The notes: generated from the sequence alone by a model not told the origin. Counted from the stretch's first letter, positions 25,750 to 35,139 are shown. The stretch: 54,896 nucleotides of DNA from Thalassotalea_B sp049613795 (GCA_049613795.1 JBMZCX010000006.1:1-54896); one strand, 5' to 3'. Made by a program: numbers and translations.

Positions 25750-27449
25750 TGTATGATATTTGCATAGTCGGTAGTGGTGCTGGGGCTTCACCTGTAGCCT
25801 ATACCTTAGCTAAAGCGGGCGCGAAAGTACTGGTGTTAGAAAAAGGCCCTTGGCTTACAGAAAAAGAATTTTTTAAAGATGAGCTGGCAATCAGTTTGCG
25901 TGATTCATATAACCCTGACTTAAGCGATGAACAACACGTTATAGAAGAGCTTTACGAAAATGAAGAAGGAGATTCGTTTTGGCAAGGTGAGCCAACGAGT
26001 GAGTCAGGTTGGACTTTTTGGAATGGGAATGTGGTTGGTGGTTCTTCTAATTTTATGAGTGGTTATTTTCATCGGTTAAAGCCTATTGATTTTAAATTAA
26101 AAAGTGCATTTGGTGAAATAGCAGGCGCTAATATTGAAGATTGGCCTATTAGCTACCAAGAGCTAGAGCCTTTTTATACGAAAGTTGAAAATGAAGTTGG
26201 GGTATCGGGAAGAGTCGTTGAACATCCACATCAAGAACCGAGAAGTGCGGGTTTTCCTTTTCCGCCATTAGCAGAACATGGCGTTTCCTCATGGATAGAC
26301 GCAGCGGCAAAAACTATTGGTTACCACGCAATACCCGTTCCTAGAGCCGTACTTTCTCAACCAGCAATGGGGCGAAATAGTTGTGAATACTCAGGTTATT
26401 GCTCTAGTTATGGTTGTTCCTCAGGGGCAAAGGGTAGTGGCAGGGCTGCATTGCTAAATCACGCGGTCGCAACTGGAAATTTAACTATTATTGCTAATGC
26501 TAAAGTTTATCGTTTAGAAAGTAATGAAAAAGAAGAAGTATCAGCGGTACATTACTATGATCGCTCAGGCAGCAAAAAAGTGGTGAGCGCTAAAACTTAT
26601 GTTGTTGCTTGCCAAGCAGTTGAAACATCAAGGCTATTACTTGCATCCAAAAGCAAAAAATTTCCTAATGGCCTTGCGAACAATAATGGTCAGGTTGGTA
26701 AGAACTTGGTGTTTAGTGCGGGCGGTACTGGGCAAGGTGATTTCTTTTATGATGATCTTGCACCAGAAAAACAAGCGCAATTGAAGCAAGTAGGGCCTTT
26801 TATTAATCGCGCTTTGCAAGATTGGTATCAAATTCATGATAAAACGTTTGCTGGTGCTAACAAAAGTGGTAAAGCAAAGGGCGGCACAATTGATTTTCTT
26901 TTTCATCAAAACCCAATAGCGCGAGCGCGGGGTACAGAAAGAGATGCCAATGGGAACTTAATCTGGGGCGAGACATTGCAAGGAGCTTTGCATAAAGAGT
27001 TTACTACCTATAAAACCCTGCGCTTTGAAGTGTTTAACGATTGGCTACCAACTGACGACTGTTTTGTTACCTTAGATGATGGCGTTACTGACAAATGGGG
27101 AGATCCTGTTGCAAAGGTGCGTATAGGAGCACATTCGCACGACCTGCTTGTGGGAGAGTACCTTGCAAAAAAAGGAGAAAAGCTACTAGAGCAAATGGGG
27201 GCTAAAAATATTAGTACCTCAGTTAGTAGCTACCCACCAACTAACTTAATGGCGGGAGGTTGTCGTTTTGGTGTAGACCCAACAACATCTGTGCTTGATA
27301 AAAATTGCCGCGCTCATGAAGTGAGTAACCTTTATGTTACTGATGGTTCATTTATGCCAACAGGCGGTAGTGTTCCCTATACTTTCACTATTTATGCCAA
27401 TGCGTTTCGTGTTGCAGAGCACATAAAACAGCAGTGGCAGCAAACCTAG
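25746..27449 (+). CDS. GMC-family FAD-dependent oxidoreductase
   Basis: A 567-residue flavoprotein of the glucose-methanol-choline family, similar to dehydrogenase large subunits. The FAD Rossmann motif is at the very N terminus (ICIVGSGAGASPVA), followed by the GMC signature NVVGGSSNFMSG and the C-terminal YVTDGSFMPTGGSVPYTF block. A Cys-rich segment NSCEYSGYCSSYGCSSG is also seen in gluconate dehydrogenase large subunits. It has no signal peptide, so export with the Tat-signal partner upstream is likely. The substrate is probably a sugar, sugar acid or alcohol. The electron acceptor is not encoded here. Confidence 0.9.
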   Translation: MMYDICIVGSGAGASPVAYTLAKAGAKVLVLEKGPWLTEKEFFKDELAISLRDSYNPDLSDEQHVIEELYENEEGDSFWQGEPTSESGWTFWNGNVVGGSSNFMSGYFHRLKPIDFKLKSAFGEIAGANIEDWPISYQELEPFYTKVENEVGVSGRVVEHPHQEPRSAGFPFPPLAEHGVSSWIDAAAKTIGYHAIPVPRAVLSQPAMGRNSCEYSGYCSSYGCSSGAKGSGRAALLNHAVATGNLTIIANAKVYRLESNEKEEVSAVHYYDRSGSKKVVSAKTYVVACQAVETSRLLLASKSKKFPNGLANNNGQVGKNLVFSAGGTGQGDFFYDDLAPEKQAQLKQVGPFINRALQDWYQIHDKTFAGANKSGKAKGGTIDFLFHQNPIARARGTERDANGNLIWGETLQGALHKEFTTYKTLRFEVFNDWLPTDDCFVTLDDGVTDKWGDPVAKVRIGAHSHDLLVGEYLAKKGEKLLEQMGAKNISTSVSSYPPTNLMAGGCRFGVDPTTSVLDKNCRAHEVSNLYVTDGSFMPTGGSVPYTFTIYANAFRVAEHIKQQWQQT

Positions 27450-27532
27450 TTAGCTAAATAAATTTAGCTCAGGCATAATCCTTCCGTTCATTCTTATAAA
27501 ACAAACTTTATAGAGTAAAAATAGGAAAGATT

Positions 27533-28396
27533 ATGATTCATAGTATGACCGCGTTTTCGCGCGTTGAAGTAAAAGGTGACTGGGGTAATGCAGTTTGGGA
27601 AATTCGTAGTGTTAATCAACGATTTTTAGAAACTTACTTTAGGCTACCTGAACAGTTTCGTAGTGTAGAGCCAGTATTAAGAGAGCGTTTTCGTAAAGCA
27701 TTAAATCGAGGCAAGGTAGAATGTGCTTTACGGTTTAATGCAAATCCTGCCACCAAAGGTAAGCTTGGCATTAATAAAGACCTAGCTGAGCAATTATTAG
27801 AACATGCCAATTGGCTAAATGACAAAACGCTTAACAGTAAAGTTAACCCGTTAGAAATTATGCGTTGGCCTGGTGTTATGGAAGCTGAAGAAGCCGACAT
27901 GGACTCAATCCAAGCGGATATTTTGGCAGGTTTTGACCAAGCATTGAAAGATTTCATCGCGGCTCGAGCTAGCGAAGGTCAAAATATGAAGGCCTTAATA
28001 GAGCAGCGCCTCGATGCGATAGTTACAGAAGCTGAAAAAGTAAAAAGCCACATGCCAGAGGTTATTCAATGGCAGCGCACTCGTATTATTGACAAGTTCA
28101 CCGATGCTAAAATTGAATTAGAATCAACGCGTGTAGAGCAAGAGTTAGTGATGCTTGCTCAAAAAATGGATGTAGATGAAGAAATAGATCGCTTATACAG
28201 CCATGTAAAAGAAACAAAAAGCATTTTGAAAAAAGGTGGCGCACAAGGCCGTCGTTTAGACTTTATGATGCAAGAGTTTAATCGTGAAGCGAATACGTTA
28301 GGTTCAAAATCAATCAATGCAGACATTACTAATTCAGCAGTGGAATTAAAGGTGTTAATTGAGCAGATGCGTGAGCAGATCCAGAATATAGAATAA
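27533..28396 (+). CDS. yicC: YicC/YloC-family endoribonuclease
   Basis: A 287-residue protein with the family opening MIHSMTAFSRVE, the central WPGVME motif and the C-terminal GRRLDFMMQEFNREANTLGSKS block. Members are endoribonucleases that act on small RNAs. In E. coli yicC lies directly next to rph, whereas here three genes of the GMC operon sit between. A ribosome site AGGAAAG precedes the ATG, and a terminator follows. Confidence 0.95.
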   Translation: MIHSMTAFSRVEVKGDWGNAVWEIRSVNQRFLETYFRLPEQFRSVEPVLRERFRKALNRGKVECALRFNANPATKGKLGINKDLAEQLLEHANWLNDKTLNSKVNPLEIMRWPGVMEAEEADMDSIQADILAGFDQALKDFIAARASEGQNMKALIEQRLDAIVTEAEKVKSHMPEVIQWQRTRIIDKFTDAKIELESTRVEQELVMLAQKMDVDEEIDRLYSHVKETKSILKKGGAQGRRLDFMMQEFNREANTLGSKSINADITNSAVELKVLIEQMREQIQNIE

Positions 28397-28731
28397 TTGC
28401 ATCACTAGTCATAACACTTAATTGAAGCCTCGTTTTTCGGGGTTTTTTTATCTCTTTTTATTTTTATGTATGTACTGGTTTTTTGTGAATGCATGATAAG
28501 AGTTCTTTTAGTGGTATGTGCCAGTGAAACGCCATAAGTAATTTGTTATTAATAATTGAAATAATAACGGCCAAAGTTGCCATTAATAGTAAAAATAATC
28601 ACACGTTTTTTATGTCGGATTTTCCTGTTTTTTCAGTTTTATTCGATTACAACACAATGACATGGCTGCCAATTTCAGGCAAAATAGGGCTAAATTAATA
28701 TAAATCATTAAGCGATCTCAAAGCAAAGTTT
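28397..28731. other. 335-bp intergenic region between yicC and the SNF2 helicase gene
   Basis: After the yicC terminator I see only AT-rich sequence without an ORF, clear dyad or recognisable promoter. The helicase start has no good ribosome site directly before it. Confidence 0.5.
28425..28449 (+). terminator. Rho-independent terminator after yicC
   Basis: AAGCCTCG and CGGGGTTT pair with two wobbles around a five-T loop and lead into seven T residues. Confidence 0.8.
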
Positions 28732-31700
28732 ATGGCAAGAAATACGTTTACACCTGAATTACTTGAGCGGCATTTTAGTAAAAGTGAATGGAAAAAAGGC
28801 ACAAGAATTCTTCATGCGAAAAGTATTAAAACTTGCGCCCTTGATGGCGAAATAATTCGCGGTGTAGTTTCTAGTGAGCGTTCACGCGATATAAGCTATC
28901 TAACGCGTTTGGTGTTAAATATTAAGTATGATGGACTTGCCAGTTATTGTGATTGCTATGTCGGCCGCGACTGCAAACATGGGGCTGCTTTAGCACAGTA
29001 TTTTATTGATAAACATTTTGATAAAAACAGTGTTGCTTCCAATGAAAGAGTCATTGATAAGTGGCTGAGTAATTTTCAAGCGCAACCAAGTCGATATCAG
29101 CCTAATAGCCAACAAAAATCGCTGTTGTATTTTATAAAGGCCAATAGCTATGACGAGGCTGATTATTTTACGTTAGCCATTAAGTCAACACGTCCCAAAA
29201 AAAGTGGAGGTTGGAGTAGCTCGCTTGGAAATGAATATTCGGCCAGTTCCTTAATTAATAGTGCCTACGCAACGAATGAAGATGTTGCCGTAATTACTGA
29301 GTTAATGCGGACAAATCAATTTGGCGACAATATTAAATATTTTGATTTATTTGAACGCATTATAAAAACTAATCGCTGCTTTTGGCATAGCAACTTTAAT
29401 TTAGACGACGCAATATCATTAGGTCAGCCGCTAGAAGCACAATGGCAGTGGCAAGCACTTGATAATAACTTACATACATTACAACTTGTTTTAGACGAGC
29501 CTTCAAGCAACATTCACATTATAAAAGCTCAACCACTTTGCTATTACGATGAAAAAAATAATAGTTTTGGGAAAATTAATACGAATACACAGTGCAATTT
29601 TGAAAGTGATTTGCTTAACTCTCCTATCTTTGAAGAAGATAAGCTACCTTGGGTGTTGAATAAGCTATCTATGTCGTTAGGTGAAGCGGTACAGCGTTTA
29701 CCTAAGCCTAAAACTGAATATTCTCAAGAGCTTTCAAAGCCTGACGTTTATTTGCATTTTTCAACTCCTTCAAAAGCAGATCCACAAACGGGTTATGTAA
29801 GAGTGCGTTTTTCTTATCAAGGGACTTTAGTTAACCCTCACAATGAAAATGTTACGATTACTCTATCAAATATGGATGGTAGCAAAGTAAAGCTATACCG
29901 AGATTTAGCTTTTGAACAAATGGTTATTGATAAATTGCTCGCCTTAAAGTTCATTACTCAGCCTAAGCGTAAAAATTATACGAATGAAGTGTTCTTGAGA
30001 AAAAATAAGGTGCCTGAATTTTTGATGTTAATGCAAGGTCGTTACTTTTGGCATCACTTTTTAGATCAAGAACTACAGTCGCTTAAAAATTCAGGTTGGC
30101 AAATTAGCTTTGCAGATAATTTTTATTATAAAGCGCTCACCACTGATAGCATATTCGACGCAGAAATAACTGAAACAGATGATCATGACTTTTTCTCATT
30201 AGGATTAAATTTAACTATTGATGGCAAAAAAATGCCTGCATTTCCTATTTTACTTGGTGCTATTGAGCAACTACCAAAATCAGCACTACTTAACCGTAAA
30301 GGTGCAGGAGCTGAGTCTGCAGATAATGAAAAATCATCGCTGATAGCACCCGAATCGCCTATTTATGTAGACTTAGACGATGGAAATTTTGTTGCTTTAC
30401 GGTATAAAAGTGTTGAGCCAATACTCAAACAGTTTATTGAATTGTTTATGCCTAACGCATTAACTAAAGATGGCACCATGGAGTTATCACGCTTTCAAGG
30501 CCATCAAACGTTAGACATGCTAGACAATCAAGGAATGGTAGCAACAGGCACCACTAAATTAAGATCCTTAGCAGATAAATTAAAAGACTTTCAACAAGTC
30601 ACCACCGTGCCTATACCCAATGGCTTAAATGCAACATTAAGAACCTATCAGCACCAAGGGCTCAATTGGTTACAGTTTTTACGCGAGTATCAATTAAACG
30701 GTATTTTGGCTGATGACATGGGCTTGGGGAAAACTATTCAAGCCTTAGCGCATTTACTCATTGAAAAACAGCAAGGTCGTTTGACCAAACCTGTATTAAT
30801 TGTGGCGCCCACTAGTGTTATTTTTAACTGGGCAAATGAAATAGAAAAATTTACGCCGCAGCTCTCTTATCAGGTATTACATGGTATAAAACGTAAGCAG
30901 CACTTTAATTGCCTTGAAGAGGTTAATGGCATTAAAAAGTCTGTCGATATTATTATTACCAGTTACGCCCTTATTACTAAAGATTTGGCACATTATAGTG
31001 GTCAGCAGTTTTACTACCTTATTCTCGATGAAGCTCACTACATAAAAAACACTAAAACCAAATTATACCAAGCGTTTATGTCGCTCAAGGCTAAACATAA
31101 ATTGTGTTTAACGGGCACGCCAATGGAAAATCATCTCGGTGAATTTTGGGCGCAATTCAATTTTTTACTCCCTGGATTTTTAGGCGGACAGCGACAATTT
31201 ACTAAGCTCTTTAGAACTCCGATAGAAAAACACGGCGAACAAGAGCGTAAACAACTATTAAATCAACGTATTAAACCATTTATTTTACGCCGAACTAAAG
31301 ACAAAATAGCGACCGAGCTACCGTCAAAAACTGAAATAATTCAAACGTTACGTATTGAAGGAAAGCAAGCTGAGCTGTATGAATCTGTACGCTTGGCAAT
31401 GGACAGCCGTTTGAAAGATATTATTGCCGATAAAGGCTTAAAACGCAGTCAAATAGAAGTGTTAGATGCATTATTAAAGCTAAGGCAAGTCTGTAATCAC
31501 CCTAAGTTATTGTCACTTGGTGGGGCTAAAAAAATCAATCAATCGGCTAAACTCGATTACTTAATGGAAACCCTGCCTGAACAAATTGATGAAGGGCGTA
31601 AAATATTAATTTTCTCACAATTTACCAGCATGCTTTCGTTAATAGAAGAAGAGCTAGTAAAAGCTAATATTGACTTTGTTAAATTAACGGGGGCAACCAC

Positions 31701-32058
31701 CCAAAGGCAAGTAGTGGTTGATAAATTTCAACAAGGTGAAGTACCTGTGTTTTTAATTAGTTTGCGCGCAGGCGGTGTTGGTTTAAATTTAACGGCTGCT
31801 GATACCGTTATTCATTTTGACCCATGGTGGAACCCTGCTGTGGAAAATCAAGCAACTGATAGAGCTTACCGTATAGGGCAAGACAAGCCTGTATTCGTTT
31901 ATAAATATATTATTGAAAATTCAATAGAAGAAAAAATTCAAAAGATACAGCAAAATAAAGCTGAACTCGCTAAAGCGTTATTGTCTGAAGAAGTCAGTGA
32001 CAATAAATTAAGCTTAACTGACGATATTTTAACGTCATTACTGGCACCGTTAACTTAA
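28732..32058 (+). CDS. SWIM-domain SNF2-family DNA/RNA translocase (helicase-like ATPase)
   Basis: A 1108-residue Swi2/Snf2 protein. A SWIM zinc finger (Cys73, Cys75, Cys81, His83, CxC-x5-CxH) is near the N terminus. A long region without obvious motifs follows to about residue 630. Then comes the ATPase: motif I DDMGLGKT (661-668), motif II DEAH (766-769), motif III TGTPMENH, and the C-terminal half with SQFTSML, LRAGGVGLNL and QATDRAYRIGQ. Similar proteins are annotated as HepA/RapA-like helicases. The bacterial role is poorly known, and remodelling of nucleoprotein or transcription complexes is inferred. Monocistronic, followed by a strong hairpin. Confidence 0.95.
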   Translation: MARNTFTPELLERHFSKSEWKKGTRILHAKSIKTCALDGEIIRGVVSSERSRDISYLTRLVLNIKYDGLASYCDCYVGRDCKHGAALAQYFIDKHFDKNSVASNERVIDKWLSNFQAQPSRYQPNSQQKSLLYFIKANSYDEADYFTLAIKSTRPKKSGGWSSSLGNEYSASSLINSAYATNEDVAVITELMRTNQFGDNIKYFDLFERIIKTNRCFWHSNFNLDDAISLGQPLEAQWQWQALDNNLHTLQLVLDEPSSNIHIIKAQPLCYYDEKNNSFGKINTNTQCNFESDLLNSPIFEEDKLPWVLNKLSMSLGEAVQRLPKPKTEYSQELSKPDVYLHFSTPSKADPQTGYVRVRFSYQGTLVNPHNENVTITLSNMDGSKVKLYRDLAFEQMVIDKLLALKFITQPKRKNYTNEVFLRKNKVPEFLMLMQGRYFWHHFLDQELQSLKNSGWQISFADNFYYKALTTDSIFDAEITETDDHDFFSLGLNLTIDGKKMPAFPILLGAIEQLPKSALLNRKGAGAESADNEKSSLIAPESPIYVDLDDGNFVALRYKSVEPILKQFIELFMPNALTKDGTMELSRFQGHQTLDMLDNQGMVATGTTKLRSLADKLKDFQQVTTVPIPNGLNATLRTYQHQGLNWLQFLREYQLNGILADDMGLGKTIQALAHLLIEKQQGRLTKPVLIVAPTSVIFNWANEIEKFTPQLSYQVLHGIKRKQHFNCLEEVNGIKKSVDIIITSYALITKDLAHYSGQQFYYLILDEAHYIKNTKTKLYQAFMSLKAKHKLCLTGTPMENHLGEFWAQFNFLLPGFLGGQRQFTKLFRTPIEKHGEQERKQLLNQRIKPFILRRTKDKIATELPSKTEIIQTLRIEGKQAELYESVRLAMDSRLKDIIADKGLKRSQIEVLDALLKLRQVCNHPKLLSLGGAKKINQSAKLDYLMETLPEQIDEGRKILIFSQFTSMLSLIEEELVKANIDFVKLTGATTQRQVVVDKFQQGEVPVFLISLRAGGVGLNLTAADTVIHFDPWWNPAVENQATDRAYRIGQDKPVFVYKYIIENSIEEKIQKIQQNKAELAKALLSEEVSDNKLSLTDDILTSLLAPLT

Positions 32059-32095
32059 ATAGATCCTGTAACAAAGTTTGTGACAGGGTCTATTT
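32057..32095 (+). terminator. Long hairpin at the end of the SNF2 gene
   Basis: AAATAGATCCTGT and ACAGGGTCTATTT form a 13-bp stem with one wobble, and the inner ACAAA/TTTGT can extend it. It begins at the stop codon. There is no U tract after it, so it may work as an mRNA 3' stabiliser or bind a protein rather than be a classic terminator. Confidence 0.5.
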
Positions 32096-32296
32096 AGAAA
32101 CTTATTGGATTAATAACAATTCTTTTGTATAGCTCCAACGAATCTCGTCACATTAAATCTAAAAATTATTAAGTAATAAACTTTTTTTTTGGAAAAATTA
32201 CACTAACATTCTTATCTGTTTTTATCCCTTTATTCTTGAAAAGCTAATGTGTGAAATTTTATTACGTTACATTTTAATTGAAGGGATGTGTTTGTT

Positions 32297-32566
32297 ATGA
32301 ATAAAAAGTCTAAAATTGCATTGGCGATTCTTACGTGTTTAGGAATGGCTGCTTGTGGTGGGTCATCGTCTGAAAAAGCAAAAGAAGAAACCCCAAAAAA
32401 AAATTCAGCGCCAGTAATTACGCATGCTAACACTAATGTGTTAGAAAAGGAGATATATCATACTGCGTGTAACTGGTTAGCGCTATGTAAATCGTTATTT
32501 ACTACCCAATTGTTTAGTATTTCGGTAAAGGGCTCATTATTGCTAGTATATGCAGTTATCATGTAA
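32297..32566 (+). pseudogene. Truncated lipoprotein remnant
   Basis: An 89-residue reading frame with AAGGGA ten bases before the ATG. It starts as a normal lipoprotein: a basic signal, the lipobox MAACGG, a Ser/Lys/Glu linker and NSAPVITHANTNVLEKE. The last part resembles the beginning of Ig-like or cadherin repeats in large marine surface lipoproteins. After about residue 50 the character changes abruptly to hydrophobic, Leu-rich sequence (ALCKSLFTTQLF) unrelated to such domains. I read this as the 5' end of a large gene whose body was deleted. It could still be expressed as a short lipoprotein. Confidence 0.5.
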
Positions 32567-32660
32567 TGTTAGGTAATTTATTGTTGTTAATAGATTGTAA
32601 TAATTAATTTATCATCCTCTTGTTTTAATATAAGGTCAACCACTTATTTTTTAGGCGTTT

Positions 32661-33398
32661 ATGTATAATACTCAAACAAATACAGCTCATTGGAGTTCGA
32701 TTGATTCATTAGCTGATTTGTCGCTAGTGTCTGGTAATATTTCTGTACTACAGCTAAGGGCTTCTTTTTTACCTTCATCAATTATCGAACATGCTGAAGA
32801 GTGGTTATCTACGCAAGAATACCAAATTTTGGCTAAACGTAAGGGGCAGCAACGAATAAATTTTTTGGCAAGTCGTTATTGCTTAAAACAGCTAATTTCT
32901 CGCTATTTAATATGTGAAGTGATAAACATTACCATTGCTTTTGATGAACACTCTCAGCAAATTAAAGCATATAACAAAGGTGAAAAATTACCCTTTAACC
33001 TTTCAATTAGTCATAAAAATGATCAGTTATTAATCGCTATATCATTAACGCCTGTGACAATTGCCGTAGATTTAGAATGTTTAGTTAAGCAGCGAGACTT
33101 TTTAAAGATTGCGCAGCAGGCTTTTTCTACATATGAGTACAATGCTTTAGTACAATCATCCGAGATACGTTTTTCTTTTTATCAGTTGTGGACATTGAAA
33201 GAATGTTGGGTGAAAGTAACTGATCAAAGTTTAGCAAAAGTCCTTAGTGTGAATATTAAAGAAGAATATCGTCATAAGATGTATAAATTTTGTACGTTTG
33301 TAAAAAATAACTATATTGGTTCTTTACTCTACCCACAAGACTTTGATTTTAAAAAAATTCATTTTATAAATGTTGAAAATTTGTTAAGTACCTCTTAG
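32661..33398 (+). CDS. apeB: 4'-phosphopantetheinyl transferase of the aryl polyene cluster
   Basis: A Sfp-type enzyme of 245 residues that would attach phosphopantetheine to the serine of the two cluster ACPs. The magnesium-binding motifs are visible as AVDLECL (about residue 134) and WTLKECWVK (about residue 176), and NLSISHKND is the conserved central His motif. The gene precedes the main operon by about 250 bases, so it is probably its own unit. A SAM methyltransferase gene found next to it in some APE clusters is absent. Symbol follows the E. coli/Xenorhabdus ape naming from memory. Confidence 0.88.
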   Translation: MYNTQTNTAHWSSIDSLADLSLVSGNISVLQLRASFLPSSIIEHAEEWLSTQEYQILAKRKGQQRINFLASRYCLKQLISRYLICEVINITIAFDEHSQQIKAYNKGEKLPFNLSISHKNDQLLIAISLTPVTIAVDLECLVKQRDFLKIAQQAFSTYEYNALVQSSEIRFSFYQLWTLKECWVKVTDQSLAKVLSVNIKEEYRHKMYKFCTFVKNNYIGSLLYPQDFDFKKIHFINVENLLSTS

Positions 33399-33449
33399 AT
33401 ATTATTGATTTTTTAACAGTAAATAATTAGCTAAAATAATGAAAAAACA

Positions 33450-33478
33450 TTGAGTTAAAGGCTGTTTTTTAGTTTAAT
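33450..33478 (+). promoter_or_regulatory. Candidate promoter of the main aryl polyene operon
   Basis: TTGAGT and TTTAAT are separated by exactly 17 bases, a good sigma-70 match, about 165 bases upstream of the first operon start. It is the best-looking promoter between the PPTase gene and the ketosynthase-like gene. Confidence 0.45.
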
Positions 33479-33644
33479 ACGCAGGTTTTATATTGTATCG
33501 ATCATCCCATATTGTAAAGAACGGATTTCAACAGCATTTTCATTTATTATGTTTGCTATTTTACCTCCTGCTAAGTGAGTGTTATTGAAAGGATCTTGTT
33601 ATTTATTGGGAAAAATTCAATTAACCTACATTGATGGTTTCGTC

Positions 33645-34346
33645 ATGCAACAGCATATTTTTATTGATAATTGGGTAAGCTTGAGCGCGAACACTTCACT
33701 TAATGATGAAGTGCCACTAACAGTACCTGCTAGATTTGAAAAAACGCAGTTACCTAAGTTAGATTGGGTGAAACCAATGCAAAGAAGGCGCTTAAGCCCT
33801 TTCGCTAAAATGGCGTTATATTGCGCGCATCAAGCCGCGGGAGAAATAAAGCCGCTACCAAGTGTTTTTTCTTCTCGTCATGGCGATTTGCATAAAACCT
33901 CTATGTTATTAGATGATTTAGCGGAAGGTGAGGCATTATCGCCAACTGCCTTTAGTTTATCGGTACATAATGCGGTATCTGGACTTTTCACTATCTTAAC
34001 TGAAAATCAGCAAGCGACTAATACCGTGGTTGCAGGTAAAAACACCTTGTTAATGGCCGTATTAGACGCTTATGCGCGTATTAAATCGGGGTTGGTTGAT
34101 CAAATGTTAGTAGTGCATTGTGATCAAGCATTGCCAGATATTTACCTTCCTTATGCCGATGAACTCCAGATTGATCATGCGGTTGCATTTATATTAGGTG
34201 AACGAAGATTAACAGATAACAGCATTGAAATTGATTTCGCTAAATTAGCGTCAGCCCTTGAAAGCAACGAAAATAACACACCACAAGCGTTGCGCTTAGG
34301 GCAGTGGCTGATTGAACAACAGCTTTGTTCCACCGATTGGAAATAA
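33645..34346 (+). CDS. apeC: Ketosynthase-like subunit lacking the active-site Cys (chain length factor type)
   Basis: A 233-residue beta-ketoacyl synthase N-terminal-domain protein. I choose the ATG at 33645. An upstream GTG at 33579 would add 22 residues unlike the family start. The region that aligns with the nucleophile elbow of ketosynthases reads TVVAGKNTLLMAV and contains no cysteine, and the C-terminal half with the two catalytic His residues is missing. In characterised APE systems this type of protein pairs with the ApeO ketosynthase as a chain length factor. Ten bases separate it from the acyltransferase gene. Confidence 0.85.
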   Translation: MQQHIFIDNWVSLSANTSLNDEVPLTVPARFEKTQLPKLDWVKPMQRRRLSPFAKMALYCAHQAAGEIKPLPSVFSSRHGDLHKTSMLLDDLAEGEALSPTAFSLSVHNAVSGLFTILTENQQATNTVVAGKNTLLMAVLDAYARIKSGLVDQMLVVHCDQALPDIYLPYADELQIDHAVAFILGERRLTDNSIEIDFAKLASALESNENNTPQALRLGQWLIEQQLCSTDWK

Positions 34347-34356
34347 ATAGTTAAGT

Positions 34357-35139
34357 ATGAAGGCATTATTAAACAAAATTAACTATTGTTGGCGAGTTTT
34401 AGCTACAGGGTTGTGCTTTTCAGTATTTGGTTTGGGCGGAATTGTGTTAACTGTATTTTGCTTTCCGCTGCAAAAGCTTATTTATCGCGATATTAATAAA
34501 CGACAAGCGGTTGCTCGTTTAACTGTTCATCATACCTTTAAGTTTTTTATAGGGTTAATGAGTATTACAGGCGTTGGTTCATTTAATGTGCCTAATAAGC
34601 ATTATTTTAAAGAGCTGCAAGGGCAGTTGGTACTTGCTAATCATCCGTCATTAATTGATGTGGTGGTATTAATTTCATTAATGCCCAATGCTGATTGTAT
34701 TGTTAAAGCCCATTTATTTAAAAATCCTTTTATACGCGGGGTAATTAACAACACGGGATATATTAGTAATAGCCATCCCGATGAGTTAGTTGAAGCATGT
34801 AGCCGTTCGTTGGCACAAGGTAATAATTTAATTGTTTTTCCTGAAGGTACACGTACTACAGCAGGGCAAGCGCTAAGCTTTCAACGGGGTGCTGCTAACA
34901 TAGCATTACGATGTCAGGCACCAATTACCAATTTTATTGTTAAGGTATCACCGTCAACGCTAACAAAATCTGAAAAGTGGTATCAAGTGCCACAGAAAAA
35001 ATTTGAATTTAGTTTATTTGCTGCGCCAGTATTTACCAATATGGCGGCAAATACAGATAAGACATTAAGTAAAGCTTCTCGCGTGTTAACACGAGAGCTG
35101 CAATCATTTTTTACTGGGGAATTACAAAAATATGAGTGA
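34357..35139 (+). CDS. apeD: 1-acyl-glycerol-3-phosphate acyltransferase-like protein of the APE cluster
   Basis: A 260-residue PlsC-type acyltransferase with an N-terminal hydrophobic segment. The catalytic block is seen as LANHPSLIDVV (an NHxxxxD variant of HxxxxD) and the substrate block as VFPEGTRTTAG. In APE clusters it is thought to help assemble the lipid anchor of the pigment. Its last eight bases overlap the first ACP gene. Confidence 0.88.
   Translation: MKALLNKINYCWRVLATGLCFSVFGLGGIVLTVFCFPLQKLIYRDINKRQAVARLTVHHTFKFFIGLMSITGVGSFNVPNKHYFKELQGQLVLANHPSLIDVVVLISLMPNADCIVKAHLFKNPFIRGVINNTGYISNSHPDELVEACSRSLAQGNNLIVFPEGTRTTAGQALSFQRGAANIALRCQAPITNFIVKVSPSTLTKSEKWYQVPQKKFEFSLFAAPVFTNMAANTDKTLSKASRVLTRELQSFFTGELQKYE

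Noticed and set aside
26637..26909. A 90-codon reverse-strand ORF within the GMC oxidoreductase
   Set aside because: It is opposite a conserved flavoenzyme gene, with no start signal or recognisable protein motif.
32450..32660. Possible insertion sequence or integron remnant beside the truncated lipoprotein
   Set aside because: I found no terminal inverted repeats, transposase fragments, target duplication or attC-like element, so only a generic breakpoint can be supported.
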